Assembly: GCA_036346255.1 (NCBI GenBank)
Contig: CM070632.1
Location: 32,514,657 to 32,578,656, forward strand
DNA: 64,000 nucleotides
Source: Ampelocalamus luodianensis
Taxonomy: Eukaryota > Streptophyta > Magnoliopsida > Poales > Poaceae
Direction of reading: 5' to 3'
Shown here: positions 44,344-55,530 of the stretch, in pieces
How positions within the stretch are numbered: the stretch's first letter is position 1
Layout of the letters: every line of letters starts with the position of its first letter
Notes under the pieces: generated by a model
What the model was told of the DNA's origin: nothing
Databases searched by the model: none
The model's input: only the letters and a program-made list of their open reading frames with translations
Position numbers and translations under genes: made by a program

Positions 44344-45060
44344 CATGGTTGACGCCGCTAAAGAGGAGCTGGCTGCCAAAGCCACCCTCTGGACGTAGGC
44401 CGTCACCGTGGCAAGCATCAAGACTCTCGTCCCAATCACTCTTGATCTTCACGCTGGAATTACTCGCGGTGGCGCCGTCTATTTGAGATCGCTCTTTGCA
44501 AGTATGCTCTTGATGATCATATTCAGAAGCCTGCTGCTCCGGATGGCAAGAAACGCCGAGACACGCGCCCTCTATCTTGAGCAGGAATTCCGCATCCTTG
44601 CTCAGGGTTCCCTGTCCATCGCCAACTGCTGCCGTAAGCAGAAATCTTTGGCCGATGATCTCAGTGACAAGACGATCGTCCTCAACACTCTGCGCGGCCT
44701 GAACCCGAAGTTTGCTCACATGCGAACGTTGCTTTCTATGAAGACACTGTTTCCATCGTTTCTAGAAACTCGTTCTGCACTCATGCTCGAGGAACTAACT
44801 TCGGCACCGGACTCCTCCACCAACTTGGTCTTTCTCGCCACGGGCAACTCCGGTAATGGCGTCTACTCCCATGGCGGCGTCACCTACGGGACCCCGACCA
44901 CTCGCGGCCCCGACAGTGGCGGTTCTGGTGGTGGCTCCCACGGGAATTCTGGCAGCGGCAACAACAACGGTCATCGACGTGGTCGTGGCGGCGGCAAGCC
45001 TCAAGGTCAGAACGGCGGCAGCATAGGGAGCGCCCCATGGCCATCCCTGCAGCACCCCTA
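44344..45060 (+). pseudogene. Copia Gag, internally deleted
   Basis: The start ATG at 44344 gives MVDAAKEELAAKATLWT and then a TAG at 44395. In the other frame Gag goes on with IKTLVPITLDLHAG, but the usual W-type block and about 60 residues before RALYLEQEF are missing or scrambled. The later part is good: LSDKTIVLNTLRGLNPKF, FLETRSALMLEELT, then a Gly/Ser/Asn-rich tail with RRGRGGGKPQ. It makes the particle shell in an active element. A CCHC zinc knuckle is not evident. Confidence 0.85.
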
Positions 45061-45076
45061 GGCTGGCTCAATACAC

Positions 45077-46930
45077 ATGTGGCCTGGTCAAGGTCTGGTG
45101 TCTCCCAGTCCTGGCCTTCTTGGCCCAAGGCCCGGACAGCAGCCTCAGCATCCTTCGCACGCCCTGGCAGCCATGCAAATGCCGATACAACAACCTCCAT
45201 GGCATCAGGCGCATGCATCGTGTCCTCCCGTGGTGCACCAGCCAATCCAGCAGGGCCAAGGCCAATTCACTCCATGGAGTTTCCAGCCTCCTGCGATAAC
45301 TCCCTTTGCTCCGACATCTTGGGATCAGCAGTCTCTCGCCACCAGTTTCAACACCCTATCGCGGACGCCCCCCTCAACTGGTGACTGGTTCATAGAGTCG
45401 TCCAGTGCATCCTCACACATAAAGTCAGACCCTGGTAACCTCTCCGTCACCTCCATTCACTCCCTCAACTCTCCCAGTAACATTGTGGTCGGCAATGGGT
45501 CCATGCTTCCTATCACACGTACCGGCCACACCTCCTTTTCCGTCCCCTCCAAAAATTTCACGCTAAATAATGTTCTTGTTTCCGCACAAATCATCAAGAG
45601 CCTTATTTTTGTTCGCAAGTTTACCATCGATAATCACGTTTCTGTTGAATTTGATCCTTTTGGCCTCTCTGTGAAGGACCTTCGAACCAGAAACGTGATC
45701 GCCAGGTGCAATAGTGAGGTGATCTCTACCCGATACATCTCCTTGAGCCATTCCCTCCCCACACCCTCACCGCCAGCACCCACTATGGCACTTTGTGGCA
45801 TCCCCATCTTGGCCATCTCGGACATCATGTTTTTCAGCATCTAGTTCGATCTTCCACTTTGTCATGTAATAAAATGTCAGACACTGCTATTTGTCATGCT
45901 TGCCAGTTAGGTCGCCATGTTCGGCTTCCTTTTTCTACCTCTACTTCTCAGACAAATAACCCTTTTGATCTTGTTCATTGTGTTTTGTGGATATCTCCTG
46001 TTGCTAGTATTTCTGGTTACAAATACTACCTTGTCATACTTGATGATCACACACACAATCTATGGACCTTCCATCTCTGTTTAAAATCTAAAGTGTTCTC
46101 CACCCTCTCACTTCGTCAAATATGTCGCCACTCAATTCAGCACTGTTGTCAAAAGCATCCAATGCGACAATGGCCGGGAGTTTGATAACACAACTACTCG
46201 TCTCTTCTTTCTCGACCATGGCATCACACTCCGTATGTCATGTCCCCATACATCTCAACAAAATGGCAGAGCGGAACATGTGATCCGCTCCACAAATAAC
46301 ATCATCCGCACCCTTCTCTTCCAAGCAAGCATGCCTCCAGCTTCCTGTGTAGAAGCTCTCCACGCCTCCACCTATCTCTTTAACTGCCACCCTACCAAAA
46401 CCCTCCACAATAATACCCCTCATGCAGTTCTCTATGGCGTTCCACCGTCTTATGAGCACCTTCACGTCTTTGGCTGTAAGTGTTACCCAAACCTCTCCAC
46501 CACTGCTCCGCACAAACTAGCTACCCGCTCTACTTTGTGCGTCTTTCTTGGGTATCCGTCTCATCACAAAGGGTATTGCTGCCTTGATCTCCAAACAAAC
46601 CGGCTCATCATTTCTCGTCACATCATCTTTGACGAGGACCCATTCCCGTTTGCTTCCTATCCAGTGCCCCCCATAGCCTATGATTTCCACTTTCTAGATG
46701 ACATCATCCACATGGCTGCTCCTTCCGTTCCTTCGATCGCTCACCAACCTACCTTTGAATCGAACGATGTGGCCTCTCCCGCACCCTCATCTCACCAGAT
46801 GGTCTTTCCCACATCCATGTCTCACCAGATGGTTCCCGAGTTGCTTGCCCATACGGTTGTGCTCCCGTCTCCCGAGCCAGCTTCCCACGCTCCCCACAAC
46901 TCACATCGTCTCCTCCTCTCTACATGAGTC
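45077..46930 (+). pseudogene. Copia protease and integrase
   Basis: 45077-45844 starts with a Pro/Gln-rich linker, then the protease entry DWFIESSSASSH; where relatives have D-[ST]-G this copy has Glu at 45395-45397 and Ser for Gly, so the protease is dead. After a frameshift near 45800, 45793-46185 gives HPHLGHLGHHV and CHACQLGRHVRLPF (the HHCC zinc motif) and the first catalytic Asp region (ILDDHT). 46235-46930 has SQQNGRAEHVIRSTNNI with the catalytic Glu, HAVLYGVPPSYEHLHVFGC and CVFLGYPSHHKGYCCLD, the integrase end. Confidence 0.88.
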
Positions 46931-46949
46931 GGCCAGCTCTGCAGACAAC

Positions 46950-47755
46950 ACCCACCATATGATAACTCACGGGAAAGATGACATTCGTCAACCTGTTCAG
47001 CGTCTCAATCTCACCATTGACACGCTCTCTCCCATTCCCAAAAGCTATCGCAGTGCTCTTAAAGATTCCCATTGGAACTCTACTATGGTTGACAAGTTCT
47101 CCGCTCTCCAGGCTAACCGCACTTGGGATCTTGTTCCTTGTCCTCTCGGCGCCAACATTGTGACTGGAAAGTGGGTCTTTCATCACAAATTCAAATTTGA
47201 TGGCTGATCGCTTGATCGCTACAAAGTGCGTTGGGTACTCCGTGGCTTCTCTCAATGCCCAGGTATTGATTTTGGTGAAACCTTCAGCCTAGTCATCAAG
47301 CCAGCCACAATTCGCATTGTTCTTTCAATTGCCCTATTTCATAATTGGTTGGTACATCAACTGGACGTCAACAATGCTTTTCTCCATGGCACTCTTTCTG
47401 AAACTGTTTATTGTCATCAGCCCACTGGCTTCACCGATCTCTCCCATCCCGCGCACGTTTGCCGCCTCAATAAGTCCCTATATGGGCTCAAGCAGGCACC
47501 TCGTGTCTGGTTCAATCGGTTTCCCTCGCACCTTCTATCCCTTGGCTTTGTCTAGTCCAAAGCCGACTCCTCTCTTTTCACTCTCTCCCAGAGTTCCCAT
47601 GTTGCCTACCTTCTGCTTTATGTGGATGACGTTGTTCTCACTAGTTCCTCTGATGCGCTTTTGACTTGGATTGTCACTACCCTCCACCGAGAGTTTTCAC
47701 TCAGGGATCTTGGGGGACTTCATCATTTTCTCGGCGTGTCCGTGACTCGCACTTC
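46950..47755 (+). pseudogene. Copia reverse transcriptase, N-terminal part
   Basis: In three frames: SYRSALKDSHWNSTMVDKF, NRTWDLVPCP, TGKWVFHHKFKFDG with a TGA, then RYKVRWVLRGFSQCPGIDFG, VHQLDVNNAFLHGTLSETVY and NKSLYGLKQAPRVWF. After a TAG near 47553 the catalytic YVDD is at 47619-47630, followed by DLGGLHHFLGVSVTRTS. It ends at the insertion at 47756 and goes on at 48781. Confidence 0.9.
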
Positions 47756-48780
47756 TGAAATCGCCCAAAACACACCGGGTAGTTGTTCGTCGCGAGACCA
47801 CGAGCGAATGACGCCAAGTCCCCAATTCCCAATGGAGCGACGCCATTGACCACGAGTTGCGGAGACAAACAATGGATCGCCTAATTCTCTCTCAAAGTCC
47901 TCGCATGAACTTCGGGTATCGAAAGAACAAGCAATAGCTATGTTTCAATCTTATGCATAAAGCGGTCTACCTCTGTAGTGCGGCCATGGGGGTTATATAG
48001 CCTCCCACGCCAAGCACAAAACTCGGATGAACGATGGCAAGAGTGCTCTGATGTCGAGTCCGAGCCTTTGTTCATCTGCTCTGATAATCCGAGTCCGATT
48101 CATTTCCGCGTGGCTGATATCCGATTCAAAAACGTCCTACTTTAATTTGGAAATTTAAACTAGTCTCCCTCTGGTTTCCCTTGTATTGTGAGCTTTCCTT
48201 CTCTTAGCTACTTGAATTTGTTCGATGCGCTTGATGCTTCTTTTATGCCAATGTAACCCTTGTTGCCATGTCATCATATGTCTTTCTTGACACCTTGCAT
48301 GTGCTAGGGTTTTATCACGAGGAACGTTCCCTCTCGTTGGCCACATGGGTTTCTTCTCCCTTGTTGGCAGCATGTGTTTCTCCTCCATGAATTTGTTCCC
48401 GGCCTCCCTCTCCTCCTCTCGGTTCCAAAGTCTTTAAATTTGTCAAACCCGAGAATGCACAAGTATTGCTTTAGGTAGTAACCAATTCTCATTGGCAACA
48501 AAAGAAATTCATTAAGAAACAAATGCACTGTTGTTTGAGAAGTTTAGCTCTGCTTCACGAATAACCTCATAAGTAGTAGGGATATCCTCATCATCCTCCC
48601 TTTCTTCAAGAAAAGCCGTCCTCGGCTTTTGATAGCCTGAAGATGTGCTAGACAAATAATACAAGCGTATATGCATGGTATATATATTTGTCATCCAAAC
48701 TCCTTTAACTTAGCACATGATGATTTCTTTGAAAGTGTAATAAACAAAAGAACAACGTATATACGTGGTATATGTATTCA
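47756..48780 (-). mobile_element. 1-kb insertion in the copia RT, probable minus-strand LTR fragment
   Basis: RT homology stops after 47755 and resumes at 48781. The insert starts TGAAATCGCCC and ends GTATTCA, a TGAA...TTCA pair like LTR ends. The minus strand has a TATA-like GGCTATATAACCCCC at about 47988-48003. At 48512-48640 a frame reads PRTAFLEEREDDEDIPTTYE and ends at a stop, which looks like the tail of a transposon polyprotein. No flanking duplication is seen. Lineage uncertain. Confidence 0.55.
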
Positions 48781-49660
48781 TGGGATGCTTCTATCTCAAC
48801 GGCAATACATTCTGGATGTCCTTGACCGTGTTGGCATGACTGACTGCCACCCCTGCAGCACACCCATCAACACCAGTTCAAAATTACCAGCATCTAGTGG
48901 TCCTCCTATTGCCAATCCCACAGAATACCATAGCTTGGCCAGTGCTCTTTAGTATGTTACTTTCACGTGTCCCGATGTCGCATACGCTGTTCAGCAGGTC
49001 GTCTTCATATGCATGATCCTCGCGAACTGCATTTCAACTTGATTAAATGGATTCTCCGCTACCTAAAAGGTATCGTTAATCATGGTCTTCAGCTACACCG
49101 ATCATCGCCTGATGTACTTACTGCCTACACTGATGCTGATTGGGCCGGGTGTCCGAACACTCGCAAATCCACATCTGGTTATGGGATATTTCTCGGTGAC
49201 AACCTTATTTCTTGGTCCTCCAACCGTTAGCACATGCTCTCATGCTCCAGTGTTGAAGTCGAGTACAGTGCCGTGGCCCATGTAGTGGCCGAATCCTGTT
49301 GGTTGCGCCATTTACTTGCTGAACTACATCGTCCCCTTCATCGAACTACCGTCGTCTACTATGACAATGTCAGTGCTTAGTGCTGTTTACCTCTCCGCCA
49401 ACTCGGTTCAACATCAATAGACCAAGCACATTGAGATTGATCTTCACTTTGTCTGCGAGCCAGTTGCTCTCGGCGATGTTCGAGTGCTACATGTTCATGA
49501 CCTCTTCGCAGTACGCCGACATATTCACCAAGGGATTGCAGACGGCCATCTCCTCTGAGTTTTGCTCCAGCCCGAACGTCATATTCACCAAGGGATTGCC
49601 GACGGCCATCTTCTCTGAGTTTTGCTCCAGCTTGAACGTCCGCCCTGCTCTCACTCCGAC
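48781..49660 (+). pseudogene. Copia RT end and RNase H
   Basis: Picks up at GMLLSQRQYILDVLDRVGM, the block that directly follows the RT core, then NPTEYHSLASAL, a TAG, TCPDVAYAVQQV, and RNase H: LKGIVNHGLQL, AYTDADWAGCPNTRKSTSG with the catalytic acids, FLGDNLISWSS, CSSVEVEYSAVAHVVAE, then a decayed KHIEIDLHFV and YADIFTKGL end. A TAG stands where SSNRQ would be expected (49227-49232), and there are several frame changes. Confidence 0.88.
49521..49640 (+). repeat. 60-bp tandem duplication at the RNase H end
   Basis: ATATTCACCAAGGGATTGC begins at 49521 and again at 49581, an exact 60-bp shift, with three or four substitutions between copies. It repeats 20 codons of the IFTKGL block in frame. 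Confidence 0.95.
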
Positions 49661-49661
49661 T

Positions 49662-49670
49662 GTAGGGGGG
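49662..49670 (+). other. Polypurine tract of the Ale-like element
   Basis: GTAGGGGGG directly before the 3' LTR start TGTTAGATG. Confidence 0.85.
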
Positions 49671-49795
49671 TGTTAGATGTATAAGTCACGTCTACAACAC
49701 CATGCACCGGATATCTACCGTATCACAACTGATTCCCTGCCACGTTTAGCGCTAGCTCCTACCATACTTAGTTGCATCTAATCTTGGCATGTAAT
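49671..49795 (+). repeat. 3' LTR of the Ale-like element, first part
   Basis: Matches 44076-44200 of the 5' LTR with few changes and stops at GGCATGTAAT, where the family A element begins. GTAAT at 49791-49795 is the probable target duplication of that element. Confidence 0.9.
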
Positions 49796-52207
49796 TGTAA
49801 CATCCCAATTTTGGGCTTGTGTTTCAAATGTAAGAAAATGAGTAGAAATTAAAACTTTTTCTTACAGCATGTATTTTCTGTATGTACTAAACAATTATTG
49901 TACAAGAGTTATGGAAATACATAGTCACAAGTCTTTGATCCAAATCTTGATCCTTCAAAAACATTCTCGTTCCATCTTGTGATAATCTCCTGGAAATATT
50001 TTTCCTAAATTCTTGGGTTGGTATGTGACCCCTCTGAAAAATTTCACAATTTTTAGAATTTGTTTGAATACTTTTGGAGGTCAGTCAAACCTACTCAAAT
50101 TCTGGTCAAACTGGGGACCAGCACCTTGTGGAATTTTTGGAGGAAAATGTATAGTACAAAAACCTCTGAAAATTTTATACAAGGTCAATAACTCAGCTAG
50201 CAAGCTCCTGTAAAAATTTCATAATTTTTGGAGTGAGTTTGCTATCTCAATCAAATCCTCAAACTCCAAATCAGCTTGAAAACTCAGTTTAGGTCTGAGT
50301 CAGACTCGGGCTCGAGTCATACCAGAGTCCGACCCAGCTTTTGGTCTCGGTCGAGCCAGCCACTTAGATCTCCTCGGGCGTCAGCGGTGGGTGGTCCAGG
50401 CCGTTGGATTCTCATCCAATGCTCCCGACCTCCCCGCTGCTCTACTGAGCACTCGAGCACCCTCAGCCGAGAGATGCTGATCCTGCGGTCTAGGACCTCC
50501 CTAGGACCTCCTCTGCCTCGGGAGATCTGGAATGTCCAGGACCTCCCCGAGTGCATCTGGGACGTGCAGGACCTCCCTCAGCCCTGTTTTTCTTCCTCAC
50601 GACCTTCCCGAGGTTGGTCATCATGGTTTTCCCTTTTTGTGCTTGTGTCGATGTCGAGGCGGTTGGGAGCAAAGGCACTGTCACTTTTGGTCCTTTCCAA
50701 CGTCTCTTTCTGCTATGCATTGATTGTATGTCAGACCTTTGCCCTAAAAAGAACTCAGCCCTACCAGCTCCTGTCACATCTAGCAAGTCCATGGCAGGGG
50801 TGTGCACCCGAAGCTTGCCTCTGCCCATGGCTTTGCTCCTTTGTCTTCTTAAGACCCCGAGCTCCTCCCTGTTTCCTTAGTCTTTCTCTCCCTCCACCAA
50901 ACTTCAAGAACACACCATTGTCGGTTTTTGAAGTTCTTCAATATCACCCGAGCTCATGCGGTTTAATTGCCAACTTGGTTTCCAACTTGTTCAATTATTC
51001 CACCTCGGGCATCTTTTCTTAACCAAATCGGTTGGTTTTAGGGAAGGTATTGTGGGACTCTGTCTTCAAGGCCGTCCCCCGCTTTCTTCTTCGTCTCCGT
51101 GAGCTTGGTCATCGGAGCACCTCCTTCGGCATCAACCTCTCCTCCGAGCTCCTTTGGACCTCATCTTGGCCCCGTGAGTTCATCCTAGCCTCCTAGAGCT
51201 CTAGGCTTAGCTAGATTAGGCGTAGCAAGCCTTCTAGATTTTGTCGGTTTTGCCGAAAACCTAATTACCACCCTCTCCGGCTCGCCGGCGTCCTGAGCCA
51301 TCGCCGCCGTCGAGAGTTAGCCCAGTAGGTCCGTAGTGCTTTTATGAGCTTAGTGGTGCCCTTGGTTCCCACCGGCGTGGTCCACGTCGTCGGCGGTGAG
51401 CTCTTCTTTGACTCGGGTGTTTTGTCATGTCGTACTCGGACAGGATCCGTGAGCTTATGATTGGCATTAATGGCTGTCCGAGGTTGTCCTTTATTGCTGT
51501 CTTGCCGGCAGTGTGCGCGTGCCCTCTAAGCCCCCGACCACCTTGGAGGAATCGTAGCCATTAAAGATCACCCCAAGATTAGATCTGTGCCGTAGAGCGT
51601 TTTCTGTGAAAACTCTAAGTCTTAGGACCTCCTAGGGTTAATCTCGGCCGTTGAAGACCTCCTCAGATTAGCTCTTGGTCGTAGGATCCCTCTCTCTTAA
51701 AACCTAGCGCCAGGACCTCCCCTTTTGTTTTGATCCTAGCCGTCCAGGACCACCCTGGTTAAATCCTGGCCGATAGGACCACTCCTGCGCAAAAAAGACC
51801 TCCCTTGGTCATTTTGCAAAGACCACCCCTCGGAGTCCTCTTTGTAAAAAGCCACCCCTGGTCGTTTACAAAGAAAACCCCGCTCAGGACCTCTTAGGTG
51901 CAATCCTAGCCGTTCACGACCTCCCTGGATCTAGATCTGAGCGTAGATCTCCTTTGCAAAATCCTTAGTCTCAGGACCTCCCTCCGCGTCGATTTGGACC
52001 GTTCAGGACCTCCCTAGGCCTAATCTGAGCCGTCCAGATCTCCTCCCATTAAAACCCTATCGCTTGGGACCTCCCCGAGTAGATCTTGGCCATCCAAGAC
52101 CTCCTCGTGTTAATCCTAGCCGATCAAGACCTCCCTCTGGAGATCTTGACCGTCTAGGACCTCATCCTTTAGATCCGTAGCTTTAGGGCCTCCTCCTCTG
52201 GTCTAAA

Positions 52208-52229
52208 CCGTTAGATTTAGATCTAACGG
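52208..52229. repeat. Perfect hairpin, 9-bp arms
   Basis: CCGTTAGAT and ATCTAACGG with TTAG between. The same hairpin is intact in the 3' LTR at about 62326-62347. Confidence 0.9.
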
Positions 52230-52284
52230 GCTAGACCTCCTTCATCAGATTTAAAGCCTTAGGACCTCCCCTAGTGCTCGGGAC

Positions 52285-52304
52285 CGTCAGATCTTGATCT
52301 GACG
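52285..52304. repeat. Perfect hairpin, 9-bp arms
   Basis: CGTCAGATC and GATCTGACG with TT between. In the 3' LTR (near 62403-62422) both arms carry one change and no longer pair fully. Confidence 0.9.
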
Positions 52305-54854
52305 ATCACGACCTCCGTTAGGCGCGAGGACCTCCTTTGCGTGCGCTGTGCATGCACTGGTCGTGACCGTTGGATCGATCTCAACGGTCCGACCTCCCAG
52401 TCTTGGGAGGAGGTCTTTTGTGCGCGGTTTGAGTCCGTGGCGTGCGATGAAGGATCGGCGCCCACGACCTCTCCTTATTCGTTCGATTCATTGGACCTCC
52501 GAGAGCTCACATTTTCTAAGTCTTTTGATGTTTCAAATTTCAAAAGTGCATAACTTTGTCATTTTAACTCCTTTTGAATGATTCCAGTTGTTGTAGCTTT
52601 GTTATAGTATGAACTTTAATCTGAGAATGAATTTAGACACTGTTATGTAGCAGAAAATGGTTTTAACTACATGATCTTGTTTAGTGAATAATGATGTCTA
52701 GAAATTCTTTGAAAATTTGTAAAATGCATAACTGTTTCTCTGTAAATCCAAACTGAGCAAACTCAACTTGGTAAAAGTTATCTGTGGACATGCTTTATTG
52801 TGGACTAGGCCTTGTCCTTAGTTATATTCCTGATGAGTGATATATGCTAGCTTTAGAACTTAGAAAAATCATAACTAATTCATTTCAACTCCAAATTGTG
52901 CAAACTCAGTTTTGCTATTGTTAGGATAACCATATCTACCTACCTTAAAAATTTCAAGTTCCAGATCATTCTAGAAATTTTTGCCTTGAACAGTAACCGA
53001 AATTAATTTAATTAGGATTTTCAGGCTGAGAGAAATTGTTTAGGGCATAACTTTTTCATGCTAAGTCCAAATGAAGTGATTCTTGTTTCTAAAATTGTCT
53101 AAAATCAACCCCTAGATGCTGTAGAAATTTCATGGGATTTGGATGTTCTTTGCTGTTGAGTTCCTTTTGGTGTTCTTCGTTCTTATCGGTTTTAATCGTC
53201 TTTTCGCGTTAGGTTCCGAAGAAAACTTTGAACCTGAGCACTCCCCTCTGCAGCAAGACACATCCCAGCAAGGCAAGCAGTTTGATCATGTTAATCCCAG
53301 TATTTTTAAGTATTTATGTTGTTTGTAACTCCTATGTATGCATGACTACTTTGTGTTAAACTATTGTCGTTAGTTTACCTAGTAGATGCATTTCCTTAGA
53401 CAAATGATTATCCTCTACAACCATGAGCCTAGGTTATTGCTGTGATTAGAGCTCGTGGATGAGCTCTTGTCACTTAGTAGTTGCGAATTAATTGCTTAGC
53501 CATGCTTAGCTTCCGGTAGAAATGGGCGGTTATCGACTTGTCGATAACCTTGATCACATAAAACTTATTATGATTTATGATTTCAGCCTTGTGCCATGTC
53601 TACTTATGAAAACTAAAACTGAAAACAAAAATGATTTAGACTTGGGCACAATGGTATGATTGGTGTGCTTCTGGGTGTGACTAGAATGGTGCCCGGGTCA
53701 TTAAGGACCGAGTTACTTGCGCCACCGTACTGAGCATTTTGCGTGCTAACCACACCAGAGGGTATGGGACCTCTCTTGACTTAGTACTTTGGCGTGTATT
53801 GGCATCGGGTCGCAGGGAGTCGCAGGAGGGATGGTGTTGGGAGGATTGTAGAGTCCGAAAGGCTTCCCTCCCGTAACGGGTGGTTGTCTTTCGGCTGGCA
53901 ATGTAAGCATATGGGTTTCTATCCATACGAGCAGCTCATGGTTAATACACAATATTGGAAAACGTCTCGTAGGACTTAGCCGTGCTGGTATACCTTCGGA
54001 AGTGTGCTTTGTGGCTTAAAGGCGATCTCAAGTGTGGGTACATTGGTACACCCTGCGCAGGTTAAAACTATTCGAATAGCCTCATCCTAGGTTATGGACA
54101 CGCTCGGATACGCCCCGTGAGAACTAGACTACAACCTTTTAATTAAAACTTGATGGGTGGTACGAATCGGGGATTCGTGCTATGTTGTGGTGGCTATTGG
54201 GATAGTCACTTCTAGGTGGTTACTTGTATTTATCATTATTTTCGCTGTTACCTTCAACATTAAAATTTATTTGTAAACTTGCTTTCAAATGTATTACATT
54301 ATTGCAAATAAAGTTGGCTTTATGCAAAATGAGACATACAACCTCCACCTAAATAAGCTTGCATGTAGTTTATGAATAGGTCTGCTATTCCACACGTCAG
54401 TCTTGCGAGTACCTTTGTGTACTCAGTTATCTTGCTTAAATGTAATTGTTGCAGAGGAAGAAGGTGAGCTTGAGGGGCCTCACTTCTGTGAGTTGTGCTG
54501 TGGTAGCTTGCGAGGCGTCTAGCTTGGCGGCCCGGTCGGTTGCCTTGTGGGTGGTGTGGCTAACAGATGGCGACTTTTGTTCTAGCCATCTTATGACACC
54601 TTTGCTTCCATTGTCATTCTTTTTATTGTTCTATTTGGCGGTCGGCTCTTTTGTAATAACTTTACTTTATGTATGTCGTTGTTGAACTTAGTGATGTATG
54701 TTGTATGGAAATGATGTGTAATTTTGTGATGATGTGCATATGCTTGCAGTGCAGGAAGCATATGTCCATCGAGGCTTAGAATGTTTAATTAGTAACGCTA
54801 GAACCATTTGGAGGTTAAGTGTTACTAGTTAAATATTCCGGGTCCTCACAAAGT

Positions 54855-54867
54855 TGGTATCAGAGCC
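54855..54867 (+). other. Primer-binding site (initiator Met tRNA)
   Basis: TGGTATCAGAGCC begins four bases after the LTR end TCACA and is complementary to the initiator methionine tRNA end. Confidence 0.95.
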
Positions 54868-55530
54868 ATACTGACCGTAGAAACCCCTAGTTTGGTCGCC
54901 TCTAGGATATTTTGAAAACTTACTTTCAAAAGGTTTACAAAACTTAAGTAAGTTATCTGATTTTACTCCTTACCTGTCTTAGCTTGCTCATCTCACCTTA
55001 CTCTTAATTAAGTTTTGGAAACGTTGTTCCTCTCTTCCTTTCAAAAATTAGCTACTATCGATTAAATTGGTTTTGGGAGAATCATGAGAGCTTGGAGAAA
55101 GAAATTTGGACAGCTAGCTAGTAATTAGTATAGGAGGTAGGAAATGAGAGGTTAATTCAATTAAAACTTGTGGGAATAAAAGGGTAAGAAGTGATATGAA
55201 ATTAGCTAAATGCCTATACTCTATTAGGTGGTTATACCTTGGTTTTGGGCTGTTTTGAGCTAGAATTTAGTTCTGAAATTTTGGGTCTTCTCAAACAATT
55301 ACTCGTTCTTCCATACGGGTTGGTCGTTTCAGGAAGTTGATTTGGTGACTTATGGTCTTGTGCCCTTTGGTGGTTATTCTTGAGCCCTTTTTAATAGAGT
55401 TTGGATTTCTTTGACTTTTGATATCGGGATTGTAGCTAACTTGTCTTAGTGAAACAGGATGGCATGAGGGACACGTAGTGGTCGGAACCAGCCGGGTAGT
55501 CCCGATGAGGAGCTTCCCCCTCCTCCGACC
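54868..55530 (+). other. Untranslated leader of the family A element
   Basis: About 660 bases between primer site and the first good gag codons, AT-rich. No extra ORF like that of the 24983-36564 element is seen. Confidence 0.7.

Larger units (their letters stand above)
44076..49795 (+). mobile_element. Ale/Retrofit-like Ty1/copia element
   Basis: Plus-strand copia element with short LTRs: 44076-44296 (221 bp), primer site, gag, protease, integrase, RT, RNase H, polypurine tract and the first 125 bases of a 3' LTR from 49671. That LTR is interrupted at 49796 by a chromovirus, so its last part should lie beyond the window. The RT is split by a 1-kb insertion (47756-48780). Many stops and frameshifts. 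The small LTRs and the Gag type (YLEQEFRILAQG, LNTLRGLNP) fit Ale/Retrofit/Hopscotch. Confidence 0.9.
50490..52500 (+). repeat. GACCTCC motif zone in the LTR
   Basis: The word GACCTCC or a close form (GACCACC, GATCTCC) recurs every 30-60 bases. It is often paired with a preceding CCGT(T/C) or GTCCAG and with TTAGATC-type words between. The same zone is present at about 3540-5649 and at 60590-62640, so it is a fixed part of the family A LTR. Confidence 0.8.
49796..54850 (+). repeat. 5' LTR, family A (5,055 bp)
   Basis: From TGTAACATCCC to GGGTCCTCACA. It has an AT-rich head, a pyrimidine-rich part, a long GACCTCC-motif zone (about 50490-52500) with two perfect hairpins, and an AT-rich tail. 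The 248-codon ORF at 50276-51022 is broken in the 3' LTR copy and is not a gene. Region 53220-53310 is the part shared with families B and C. Confidence 0.95.

Noticed and set aside
50276..51022. 248-codon plus-strand ORF inside the family A 5' LTR
   Set aside because: The same sequence in the 3' LTR is split into two shorter frames (60380-60625 and 60672-61142) by small indels, the product is low-complexity Ser/Leu/Pro, and there is no family match. Treated as a chance ORF in an LTR.
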